Shown here one piece after another: positions 17,223 to 24,565 of a stretch of 49,132 nt of DNA. This DNA comes from Deltaproteobacteria bacterium. Its GTDB lineage: Bacteria; Myxococcota_A; Polyangia; Haliangiales; Haliangiaceae. The position numbers and the translations under genes were made by a program. Below the pieces are notes generated by a model. The model was not told the origin of the DNA, made no database searches, and was given only the letters and a program-made list of their open reading frames with translations. Location: NCBI GenBank assembly GCA_020630875.1, contig JAHDIH010000001.1, positions 853,093 to 902,224 on the forward strand. Reading direction: 5' to 3'. The first letter of the stretch is position 1. Every line of letters begins with the position of its first letter.

Positions 17223-18548
17223 ATGGCAACTAAAAATTACGTCTTAGATACCAATGTCTTACTCCACGATCCAAGATCGATGTACGCGTTTTCCGATAAC
17301 AACGTAATCATCCCAATCTATGTAATTGAGGAAATCGACAACTTCAAAAAAGACTTGTCGGAGCTTGGTCGTAACGCCAGGCAGGTGGCGCGGCAGCTGG
17401 ACTCGCATCGCTCCGTCGCTGCTGGTGGACTTTCCGAAGAAGTAACCTTGGAGAACGGCGGAACCATTCGCGTTGCCATAGCGAAGAGTGCGGACACTCC
17501 TGCAGCTCGCAAGAATACGAATATGGACGGGTTAATTCTAGAGGTCGCTTTAGAGGTGAGGGACGGTAGTCCTGATTTGCCGACTATTTTGGTGACCAAA
17601 GACGTTAACTTGCGCATTAGGGGCGATGCATTAGGCATCCAAACGGTCGACTTTGAGCCCGAAGCTATTTCTATTGAAGAGCTCTACGATGGAGCTACAG
17701 TCCTTGAAGTCGAAGGTTCGATTATTGACGGACTCTACAAAGACGGCTCGGTAAGAGTCGAAGAGGAACTCAGTGCGAACGAGTACATTTTACTTCAAGA
17801 CAAAGAAGACCAGAATCACACGGCACTGGGACGTTATGAATTGATGGAAAGTGCCATTGTTCCTTTAAAGAAAATCCAGAACGTTTGGGGGATAAGACCG
17901 CGTAACAAAGAGCAACACTATGGGCTTGATGCTCTGTTAAACGACGAAATCAAGTTGGTAACGTTGGTTGGTAAAGCGGGGACAGGGAAAACCCTTCTTG
18001 CGCTTGCCGCTGGACTTCACAAAGTAACAGAGGAAAGAATCTTCTCTAAACTTCTTGTGTCTAGACCCATATTTCCGCTCGGTCGTGACATCGGATATCT
18101 ACCTGGTGATATCGAAGAAAAGCTAAATCCGTGGATGCAACCCATCTACGATAACCTTGAACTATTGCTAGGTAACAGCGCTGAGGAACAAGGGCAAAAA
18201 AAGAGTGAAGGTCAAAATTATCAGCAGTTGATAGAAATGGGACTGGTACAGGTAGAGCCTCTTACCTACATTCGTGGGCGGTCGCTGCCAAACGTCTTCA
18301 TGATCATCGACGAAGCTCAGAACCTTACGCCTCATGAGGTGAAGACAATCGTTACTCGAGCAGGGGAAGGAACAAAGATTGTCTTAACAGGGGATCCGTA
18401 CCAAATCGATAATCCTTATGTGGACTCTTCGAATAATGGTCTCACGACAGTTGCGGAGCGATTCAAAGCTGAGGCTATTGCGGCTCATGCGACGCTGACT
18501 AAAGGAGAGCGCTCTGAGCTAGCTGAACTGGCAACCAAGATTCTCTAA
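17223..18548 (+). CDS. PIN-PhoH family ATPase
   Basis: A 441-residue cytosolic protein of the PhoH2/YlaK type. An N-terminal PIN ribonuclease domain (VLDTNVLLHDP at residues 6-16, later DGLILEVAL and LVTKDVNLR) is fused to a PhoH ATPase with Walker A GKAGTGKT (about 250-257) and Walker B MIIDEAQ (about 360) plus LTGDPYQID. PhoH2 proteins act as ATP-driven RNA helicase/ribonucleases in RNA decay. TTGACT (17184-17189) with GATGAT 17 nt downstream may be its promoter, ending 10 nt before the ATG. The stop codon overlaps the kinase start (TAATG), so the two genes are co-translated. Confidence 0.92.
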   Translation: MATKNYVLDTNVLLHDPRSMYAFSDNNVIIPIYVIEEIDNFKKDLSELGRNARQVARQLDSHRSVAAGGLSEEVTLENGGTIRVAIAKSADTPAARKNTNMDGLILEVALEVRDGSPDLPTILVTKDVNLRIRGDALGIQTVDFEPEAISIEELYDGATVLEVEGSIIDGLYKDGSVRVEEELSANEYILLQDKEDQNHTALGRYELMESAIVPLKKIQNVWGIRPRNKEQHYGLDALLNDEIKLVTLVGKAGTGKTLLALAAGLHKVTEERIFSKLLVSRPIFPLGRDIGYLPGDIEEKLNPWMQPIYDNLELLLGNSAEEQGQKKSEGQNYQQLIEMGLVQVEPLTYIRGRSLPNVFMIIDEAQNLTPHEVKTIVTRAGEGTKIVLTGDPYQIDNPYVDSSNNGLTTVAERFKAEAIAAHATLTKGERSELAELATKIL

Positions 18549-19567
18549 TGAACGTGTCAGAACAGTTGGGCGAGTACCGCCTGGTAGAGAAGTTATCAGT
18601 TGGAGGAATGGCGGAAGTTTACTTGGCCGTACGCGAAGGTCTTAGGGAGTTTTCCCGAGTTCTAGCGGTTAAGTGCATTTTGCCATCTCTTGCTTCTGAT
18701 TCCTCTTTTGTCGAGATGTTTATCGATGAAGCCAGAATTACCGGGCAGTTGAATCATCCAAACATTGTACAAGCCCATTACCTAGGGGCGGAAAGTGGAA
18801 TTTTTTACATCGTTGTAGAATACCTTCCAGGAATCGATCTTTTAAGCGTGTTTCGGGTTTTAAAGCAACGTAACGAGCGCGTCCCCCCCGAAATCGCGGC
18901 TTTCATAGGAAAAGAGGTTTGCAGAGGGTTGCACCATGCTCATACGTTGACCGATGAACTTGGAAAACCACAACGTATCGTCCATCGAGACTGTTCACCG
19001 CAAAATATCGTCTTGCTACCGTCTGGCGAAGTTAAACTCATAGACTTTGGTATCGCTAAGGCAGAAGAACGACTGGCTCAGACTCGCGCTGGTATTCGCA
19101 AAGGAAAGTATCGTTACATGGCCCCGGAGCAGCTTGATGGAAGAGACGTTGATGCGAGAACGGACCTGTTTTCCCTCTCTACAGTAATCTGGGAGTGTCT
19201 TGCGGGCCGGCCGGCATTTGACCAGTCCACTGACTTTCAAGTCGCGGCCGCCATTCGTGACGGTAACTACTCTAGACCTTCTCTCCATGTAAAAGATATT
19301 CCAGAAGCGCTGGAGGACGTGGTGATGCGAGGGATGTCGCTGCATCCAGAAGACAGACCGACAAGTTGCCTTATGATGCTAAAGCAGTTGCAGTCAGCAG
19401 TTGAGTATTCAAGAAATCAAGAACAAGAGAACTTTGCCGCGTGGGTAAAATACGTGGCGAGTGAAGAACTTACGGTTCACCAAAAGCGGATGGAGCGATT
19501 GGTTCAACCGCGTCTTGAATCCTCTGACATCGCCAAACTGCGCGGAAGCACTAAAATTATTAAGTAG
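18548..19567 (+). CDS. Soluble Hanks-type Ser/Thr protein kinase
   Basis: A 339-residue kinase with all main subdomains: glycine loop LSVGGMAEVY (residues 15-24), catalytic lysine in AVKCIL (about 43), HRDCSPQN near 146, DFG near 166 and the activation-segment end YMAPEQL. The HRDxxPxN style and GMAEVY loop are typical of myxobacterial PknB-like kinases. No TM segment is present, and the C-terminal 60 residues form a short helical tail. Overlap with the PIN-PhoH gene suggests it could phosphorylate or sense RNA-decay status; this is inference from context only. It ends 8 nt inside the convergent next gene. Confidence 0.92.
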   Translation: MNVSEQLGEYRLVEKLSVGGMAEVYLAVREGLREFSRVLAVKCILPSLASDSSFVEMFIDEARITGQLNHPNIVQAHYLGAESGIFYIVVEYLPGIDLLSVFRVLKQRNERVPPEIAAFIGKEVCRGLHHAHTLTDELGKPQRIVHRDCSPQNIVLLPSGEVKLIDFGIAKAEERLAQTRAGIRKGKYRYMAPEQLDGRDVDARTDLFSLSTVIWECLAGRPAFDQSTDFQVAAAIRDGNYSRPSLHVKDIPEALEDVVMRGMSLHPEDRPTSCLMMLKQLQSAVEYSRNQEQENFAAWVKYVASEELTVHQKRMERLVQPRLESSDIAKLRGSTKIIK

Positions 19568-20603
19568 CGACGCAGCCACTCTCGCAAGTAAGGCGGTTTC
19601 TTACTTCTTTTAGCTGACGTTCTTTGTATGCGCTGTGCTTGCTTTCTCCTGTTTCGTTGGACTCCGCAGTTGCTTCGTCGACAATTTGAAACTCGGTTTG
19701 CACGAACACGATATGGCTTGGGATGTCTTTTCTAAAGTTTTGAAGATCCAACGACTCGACGCGCAGGGGGACATCACAAACAAAGTTGACGACCTGGTAA
19801 GAAGGCGCAGAGAACACGTTAAGACGCTTCTCTGCCTGTTCTTGCGGGTGAAGACTGAGCTCGTCAAACGATGCCAATTGCGAGCTGAGGTCTATTAGAC
19901 TGTTAACCGACTCATCTGGCACCGTATAATTGAACGGCAACAGAAAGCGTGACAGGGCGGCCAAGAGCCTTGTGACATCCTGCTTGGTCGGAACGATAAG
20001 TCTAAAACGCAGCCGGTCGTATATTTGTGCTGCGTGGGTTGAGCGCTTGGCTAGCAGCTTGGTGATTTGAGAGTCCCTTGTTTTTCGTGACCATGCGAAC
20101 TCAGTAACCTGGTGCCCCGCGATTTGCAGCTGTTCGACGGTACTCATCACTTTGAGTTCAACACCACGAAAAATAGCGTCATCGGAAACCGGAAGCGCAA
20201 GCATAGTTTCTCTCGCGTCGAGATGGTTGATGATATGCATCACTTTTAGAACTACGCACGCCCACTTTTGGTTGTCACTTTCGTGCGATGCTATCAATAG
20301 TAAATCTCGAGCGCTGACTTCTGTCGCTACGGATGTTGGAATCTTCATCCCGATGTCTTGCAAGTAGTTTACGGAAGTTGTTCTCAGCTCTTCAAGTCGC
20401 CTGATTTCAACTTCGCTTTTGGGGTCAAACTCATTCAAGGAAAGAAAGTTGTCCACCAACTCCAACGTTGATAAGTGCAGTCTTCCCCAGTCAATGATGG
20501 AGTCTCCTCGCAAAAGAGAACGTAGTGCTTGCCTATCGGACAAGTCGATGTCTGGCCATTCCAGAGCTCGCTTGACGACGGGACAGCTAGAGACAGTGCT
20601 CAT
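19560..20603 (-). CDS. Uncharacterised protein of a myxobacterial-type family
   Basis: A 347-residue cytosolic protein of unknown function. It reminds me of the uncharacterised TIGR04552-type myxobacterial family; this is from memory and unchecked. Visible features are helical segments near WGRLHLSTLELVDNFL, a mixed region DRLRFRLIVPTKQDVTRLLAAL followed by FLLPFNYTVPDE, and beta strands VVNFVCDVPLRVESL. The RLRFRLIV/TKQDVTRLL part vaguely recalls the nucleotidyltransferase core of RelA/SpoT-like enzymes, but key residues are not clear. The ATG overlaps the stop of a tiny upstream membrane peptide gene (ATGA), so they are probably coupled. Confidence 0.75.
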   Translation of the reverse strand: MSTVSSCPVVKRALEWPDIDLSDRQALRSLLRGDSIIDWGRLHLSTLELVDNFLSLNEFDPKSEVEIRRLEELRTTSVNYLQDIGMKIPTSVATEVSARDLLLIASHESDNQKWACVVLKVMHIINHLDARETMLALPVSDDAIFRGVELKVMSTVEQLQIAGHQVTEFAWSRKTRDSQITKLLAKRSTHAAQIYDRLRFRLIVPTKQDVTRLLAALSRFLLPFNYTVPDESVNSLIDLSSQLASFDELSLHPQEQAEKRLNVFSAPSYQVVNFVCDVPLRVESLDLQNFRKDIPSHIVFVQTEFQIVDEATAESNETGESKHSAYKERQLKEVRNRLTCESGCVAT

Positions 20604-20680
20604 TTTGATAGACGTACGGTGGCAGCGAACAAGCTTACTGCTACGGCACCTACCAATATATTTCCTACGATGGCTATCAT
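20600..20680 (-). CDS. 26-residue single-TM peptide upstream of a coupled gene
   Basis: A tiny frame encodes a hydrophobic peptide beginning MIAIVGNILVGAVAV and ending in basic RLSK, that is one TM helix followed by a positively charged tail. Support comes from a Shine-Dalgarno (GAGGT at 20685-20689, 4 nt spacing) and an ATGA overlap of its stop with the next gene's start. It could be a small membrane protein or simply a translated leader coupling the downstream gene. No homologue can be named. Confidence 0.5.
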   Translation of the reverse strand: MIAIVGNILVGAVAVSLFAATVRLSK

Positions 20681-20795
20681 CTTGACCTCAGTTCAATGTT
20701 AAAGGAAAATCTAAAATATTCCTAAAAAGTGGCTCCTTTTAAATCTGAAGCCTTTGTCTGTCAAGTTGGTAAACGCCGCTATTCTACGATTATTT

Positions 20796-22595
20796 CTATT
20801 TTCTTGCCATTCGTCTCTCGGTCGATTGCCAATTACGCAACGATCGTCGACTTCGCAGGCGAGAAAGGGCCGTTAACACGACAAAACCGCCCGCCCCCCA
20901 CCAGGCATAGGCAGATCTTGAGTCCTCGATCGCTTCGAAGTAGACCGCTAGACCAGCAAGAGCAATGGCAAGTGCGGTGCTGGAAAGAGTAGTCATTCCT
21001 TGGTGAACCACTTCTGCATGATGAACCATGCCAGGCAGTCTAATTTTGGGGCCTCGTTGTTCGACGTGCTTGATGAACTTTCGAATTTCCCCAGGAAGAG
21101 CACTGGTTGCTAGAAGCCAATCCCTTCCGGCACTGACTACAAACTCCTGCCAATCGTTGAAGTCGCCAAGCAATAGCTTTTCGATGTGGGGACGTATGAT
21201 CGGAACGGGAGTAAGTTGAGGAGCTAACCTAGTGCAAAGTCCCATCAGCAACAGAAGTGTTCGTTCTAGCAAAATCCATTCTTTGGGAACGTGGAAATTG
21301 CTGCTCATCTCTTTTAGAGATAAGTCCATGTGACGCAAGTCCGCCAGGTTGTCTAGTGCTTGCTCTGGATCAAACCTGACGTCTCTCAAGTTGAACGAAT
21401 CAATAGAAATTTGCTGCTCGAACTTTTCGTAGAAGAACTCTACCACTTGTTCAAAAACTGCCTCATCCGCGTTTCGGGACACAAACCCCATTTCTCTCAT
21501 GGCACGAATGATTTTTGAGCGGTCTCGGGTTAGTGCCCCTTGCACGAGCTCTGCGAGACCTCGGCGCATGTCTGGAGAAACTCGTGCGACAGCACCGAAG
21601 TCCAAGAAGACTACCGTAAACCCTGTGGGGGACGCTTCAGACGTCCTGACCAAGAGATTGCCAGGGTGAGGATCGGCGTGATAGATGCCGTGCTCAAAAA
21701 TCTGTTCGCAGTACAAAGCGACGATGTGGGTTGCCAACTTGGTGCTGTCGATTCCCGCCTCATCCAGGCGCTCGACATCGTCGATTTTGAACCCCGGTTC
21801 AAAGTGGCTGGTGAGAACCCGCGACGTGGAAAGGCTTGGAACCACAGTAGGAAAGTGCACATCGGAGCGTTCGCGGTAGCCCGCACCAACTAAGCGACCA
21901 TTTTCAGCTTCGATCGTAAAGTCGAGCTCTTCAACTATCATTGAGCGAATCTCTTTGTAGACTTCCGGCAGGCCGGAGTAGTGGAGGAACCTACCCGCAA
22001 TTTTGAAAATACGACTAAGAATTCGTAGGTCTCTACGAACGAGTGACTCAATTCCTGGATACTGAACTTTGACAGCGACTCTTGTGCCATCGTGCATTTT
22101 GGCCAAGTGGACCTGACCGACGGAAGCCGAGGCTATTGGCTCTTCGTCGAACTTTAAAAAGAGGTCCGACGGCGTTTTTCCTGGAAACTCCTCTTGGATT
22201 CTTTCTTTGATATCTGCAAATGGCCTGGGCGGTACGTTGTTTTGGAGTCCCTTTAGTTGAAGACTGAACTCGTCAGGTAGAAAGTTGGTCATGATCGAGA
22301 TGAGCTGGCCCACTTTGATAAACAGCCCTTGAAGTTTAATGATTGCCAGTTCGATACGCGCACCGTTTATTCGATGAGCTCTCTTCATTTTTTCTTCCAT
22401 CACTTGGGGAGAGCGAAACTTCGATTGGAAGTTGAGCCAGCTGTAGCTGGCGATAACTCGAAAAGTCGTACGATAGGCAATCCAAGAACGCCATGCACGC
22501 CGCGGAGGATGCGGGTTAGGGGCTTTTCCAGCCAGATGGGCCGGTAGTTGAAAGCTGGACGCTGCCGCGTCTGTGGACCTCTCGGGTGTGGTCAT
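20796..22595 (-). CDS. ABC1/UbiB/AarF-family atypical kinase
   Basis: A 599-residue UbiB-like protein. The family marks are present in order: KLQGLFIKVGQLIS (KxGQ motif), EEPIASASVGQVH (alanine-rich loop), VAVKVQYPGI, HADPHPGNLL and FLDFGAV (metal-binding Asp). Two C-terminal TM helices (about 545-560 and 570-590) anchor it, as in UbiB. Such proteins support ubiquinone synthesis or lipid handling in the inner membrane. No other ubiquinone genes are adjacent, so the exact role is open. A TATGAT hexamer 8 nt before the ATG is the likely -10, which gives a near-leaderless mRNA. Confidence 0.92.
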   Translation of the reverse strand: MTTPERSTDAAASSFQLPAHLAGKAPNPHPPRRAWRSWIAYRTTFRVIASYSWLNFQSKFRSPQVMEEKMKRAHRINGARIELAIIKLQGLFIKVGQLISIMTNFLPDEFSLQLKGLQNNVPPRPFADIKERIQEEFPGKTPSDLFLKFDEEPIASASVGQVHLAKMHDGTRVAVKVQYPGIESLVRRDLRILSRIFKIAGRFLHYSGLPEVYKEIRSMIVEELDFTIEAENGRLVGAGYRERSDVHFPTVVPSLSTSRVLTSHFEPGFKIDDVERLDEAGIDSTKLATHIVALYCEQIFEHGIYHADPHPGNLLVRTSEASPTGFTVVFLDFGAVARVSPDMRRGLAELVQGALTRDRSKIIRAMREMGFVSRNADEAVFEQVVEFFYEKFEQQISIDSFNLRDVRFDPEQALDNLADLRHMDLSLKEMSSNFHVPKEWILLERTLLLLMGLCTRLAPQLTPVPIIRPHIEKLLLGDFNDWQEFVVSAGRDWLLATSALPGEIRKFIKHVEQRGPKIRLPGMVHHAEVVHQGMTTLSSTALAIALAGLAVYFEAIEDSRSAYAWWGAGGFVVLTALSRLRSRRSLRNWQSTERRMARK

Positions 22596-22603
22596 CGCGC
22601 CTT

Positions 22604-22609
22604 ATCATA
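22604..22609 (-). promoter_or_regulatory. -10 element TATGAT of the UbiB-like gene
   Basis: TATGAT on the minus strand lies 8 nt before the start at 22595. The -35 is weak and overlaps the divergent promoter of the next gene. Confidence 0.35.
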
Positions 22610-22627
22610 ACGCCAAAACCGTTCGAT

Positions 22628-22656
22628 TTGACAGAGGTAGCGTTCCAGAAGACTCT
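22628..22656 (+). promoter_or_regulatory. Promoter of the 173-residue protein gene
   Basis: A perfect TTGACA (22628-22633), a 17-nt spacer and GACTCT (22651-22656) lie 6 nt before the GTG at 22663. The -10 has only A2 and T6 of the consensus. Confidence 0.4.
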
Positions 22657-22662
22657 TAGAAG

Positions 22663-23184
22663 GTGACCGACGAGGAAGTAAACGAAGCAAAGCCCGAAGA
22701 AGAGCTTGATGAAGACGAGTTTGAGATACCCAAAGTCGTTAGGCAGAAGATTGAAGCGTTACTCCCCGAGATTGTACGCAAGACCTTACAGAATGGGGTA
22801 GATGCCGTTTTTTCTACAGAAGATGGGATTCGAAAATACGCTAAGGACATGAAACTTCCCAAAGAGGTTGCTTCCTACGTTAGTTCCACTGCGGGAGCGA
22901 CGAAAGATGAAGTGGTGAGACGCGTCGGTGGAGAAGTAAGGGAGTTTCTCGAGAACATGAATATGGCAGATGAGATTGCCAAGATACTCACTACGTTATC
23001 CTTTGAGATAAAGACGGAAGTTAGATTTATCCCGAATGACGAGAAGCTTGGTAAAGTTCAGCCCGACGTGCGGGCACGTGCGAAAGTGAAACGCGCCCGA
23101 AGAACAACAGGCGGATTTCTAAAAAGAAAAACAGAAGAAGTTAACGATAATGAAGAGCCTCAGGACCCCAAAGAGCCTAACTAG
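22663..23184 (+). CDS. Conserved hypothetical acidic protein
   Basis: A 173-residue soluble protein. The first 25 residues are very acidic (EEVNEAKPEEELDEDEF), the middle is helical (VVRQKIEALLPEIVRKTL; later EFLENMNMADEIAKIL) and the end is basic then acidic (RARAKVKRARRTTGGF). It resembles, by memory only, small helical proteins found beside housekeeping genes in deltaproteobacteria, with the pattern DGIRKYAKDMKLPKEVASY. Function unknown; a phasin-like or chaperone-like surface-binding role is possible. GTG start is supported by the TTGACA promoter and a purine-rich AGAAGG just ahead. Its 3' end is 3 nt from the convergent DUF192 gene. Confidence 0.75.
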   Translation: MTDEEVNEAKPEEELDEDEFEIPKVVRQKIEALLPEIVRKTLQNGVDAVFSTEDGIRKYAKDMKLPKEVASYVSSTAGATKDEVVRRVGGEVREFLENMNMADEIAKILTTLSFEIKTEVRFIPNDEKLGKVQPDVRARAKVKRARRTTGGFLKRKTEEVNDNEEPQDPKEPN

Positions 23185-23187
23185 CTT

Positions 23188-23637
23188 TCAGGGTAGTGAG
23201 TAGTTGTCGATTCTTATTTTCCAACTCGCGTCGACACCTAATTTTTGGGCGATTCCTCCGTTGATTTCCAGGACGTACTTGGAAGGGGACGCGACTTTGC
23301 GAGAGGTCGTAGTTTCGGGGACCGCATTGTGAACCACTCCGACCACACTTAGGTTTTCATCAATGAAAATCATATCAAGCGGGATGTACGTATTTTTCAT
23401 CCAGAAAGACTGAACGTCCTCATTGGGAAAAATGAAGAGCATCCCGCTCGCTGCATCAAGCGACTTGCGGTACATCAAGCCCAAGTTGCGGTCTTGACGC
23501 GAGACGACCACCTCCACCGAAAACGTGGCGGTTTTACCTGTGTTACTGCTCAGGGTGACTCTTGGGGCTTGCGGACTGCGCTTGCTCGCGGACCTGTCGC
23601 ACGATGCAAGGAGAAGTACTATCGCGAGAATACGCAT
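23188..23637 (-). CDS. DUF192-family lipoprotein
   Basis: A 149-residue protein with lipobox LLLASC (residues 8-13) followed by the single DUF192 domain: RNLGLMYRKSLDAASGMLF, then FWMKNTYIPLDMIFID and the ending GGIAQKLGV. The domain is a small beta fold often found exported in bacteria and archaea; its biochemical function is not settled. Here it would sit on an envelope membrane facing the periplasm. It is transcribed divergently from hemD through overlapping -35 boxes. The ATG start fits both the signal peptide and the promoter. Confidence 0.88.
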   Translation of the reverse strand: MRILAIVLLLASCDRSASKRSPQAPRVTLSSNTGKTATFSVEVVVSRQDRNLGLMYRKSLDAASGMLFIFPNEDVQSFWMKNTYIPLDMIFIDENLSVVGVVHNAVPETTTSRKVASPSKYVLEINGGIAQKLGVDASWKIRIDNYSLP

Positions 23638-23644
23638 ACGCGAC

Positions 23645-23673
23645 AGTTTGGTGTTGTTATCCTATCTTGTCAA
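23645..23673 (-). promoter_or_regulatory. DUF192-gene promoter, overlapping the hemD promoter
   Basis: On the minus strand TTGACA (23668-23673), a 17-nt spacer and CAAACT (23645-23650) lie 7 nt before the ATG. The -35 overlaps the hemD -35 by five bases. Confidence 0.5.
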
Positions 23674-23695
23674 ATCGCTTCGCAAGAGGGATACT
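23667..23695 (+). promoter_or_regulatory. hemD promoter, probably leaderless
   Basis: TTGTCA (23667-23672), a 17-nt spacer and GATACT (23690-23695) lie 5 nt before the ATG at 23701. Only one of this promoter and the divergent one can be fully occupied at a time. Confidence 0.55.
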
Positions 23696-23700
23696 TGACC

Positions 23701-24396
23701 ATGGTCGCCGTCGGGATTACACGAGAGCCGCATCGCATGTGCGACTATACGCGGGTCTTACGGCACGCTGGGGTCAAGGTGATCAACTTGCCCGTCACGA
23801 GTCAAAGACCATTAGTTGAAGGAGTCGCTTCTTTGCAAACGCGACTACTAAAACCGTGGGACTGGTTGGTGGTAACGAGCCCTGTCGCTGGAAGTATCGC
23901 GTCCCAATTCGAACTCCATGGTAAGGTCGCGGCTATCGGCCCAAAGTCAGCGCAGTCTTTCTCTCATGTCGACTTCGTGTCGGGCGTATCTACAGCCAAA
24001 AGTTTCGCCCACGAGTTTGCTGCGAATTTATCTGCTGGTGCTCAAGTCTTATTTCCGCAAGCCAGAGAAGGGCTGCCTGACTTTGTGACTGAGTTGACCG
24101 CGTTGGGCCATCAGGTGGAAGTGTTTCCCGTATACGAGACAATAGAGAATGCTAAGCCAGAAGAGTTTTCTACTATCGATAAGCTTCAAGTAGATGCCAT
24201 CTTGCTCATGGCCCCATCGCAGGTGCGCGTGCTATGCAATTGGTTCGACTTTGAATTTTCAACAATGAGATTCTTTGCGTCAGGGCCAACCACAGAGGCG
24301 TATGCTACGGAGCGGGGGCTTAACTGCAGGCGGCTTGACGGTAAGAACTTTGATGAGAAGGCTCGCAATCTGTTACAAAGGATTGGTGGAGTATAA
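23701..24396 (+). CDS. hemD: Uroporphyrinogen-III synthase
   Basis: A 231-residue cytosolic enzyme that cyclises hydroxymethylbilane to uroporphyrinogen III for haem and other tetrapyrroles. Sequence conservation in this family is low, but the pattern fits: VGITREPHRM at the start, DWLVVTSPVAGS (about 53), VAAIGPKSA (about 76), VLFPQAREGLPDF (about 111), VEVFPVYET and a SGPTTEAYATERGL end corresponding to the 'iGptTa.a..elG' motif. ATG at 23701 was chosen from the promoter spacing; an in-frame TTG at 23695 is less likely. The next small gene begins inside its 3' end. Confidence 0.85.
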   Translation: MVAVGITREPHRMCDYTRVLRHAGVKVINLPVTSQRPLVEGVASLQTRLLKPWDWLVVTSPVAGSIASQFELHGKVAAIGPKSAQSFSHVDFVSGVSTAKSFAHEFAANLSAGAQVLFPQAREGLPDFVTELTALGHQVEVFPVYETIENAKPEEFSTIDKLQVDAILLMAPSQVRVLCNWFDFEFSTMRFFASGPTTEAYATERGLNCRRLDGKNFDEKARNLLQRIGGV

Positions 24397-24565
24397 ATTT
24401 GTCGAACTACAAGTCGTTACAGATGAGTCGCTAACGGAGTCAGTTAACAAAAACGTCGCGGATGGTTGGCAACTCGAGAATATTCATTTTGTTCGCAATG
24501 AGGGGTCACGTCGTCCTCAGATGGCGTTTATTGCGTTTGTAAAAGAGTCTCCTGCTCAGGAGTGA
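24386..24565 (+). CDS. Small DUF4177-like protein
   Basis: A 59-residue protein beginning VEYKFVELQVV and containing the block VADGWQLENIHFV, a pattern like that of DUF4177 (small alpha/beta proteins of unknown function). It starts at a GTG that lies 11 nt inside the hemD 3' end, with AAAGGA just upstream (spacing short, about 3 nt). It therefore probably depends on hemD translation. The last 38 nt overlap the convergent kinase gene. Reading frame and family resemblance support it; the function is unknown. Confidence 0.6.
   Translation: MEYKFVELQVVTDESLTESVNKNVADGWQLENIHFVRNEGSRRPQMAFIAFVKESPAQE

Noticed and set aside
21540..21893. Plus-strand frame of 117 codons inside the UbiB-like gene
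   Set aside because: It lies antisense to the conserved HADPHPGN region, which is clearly the coding strand.
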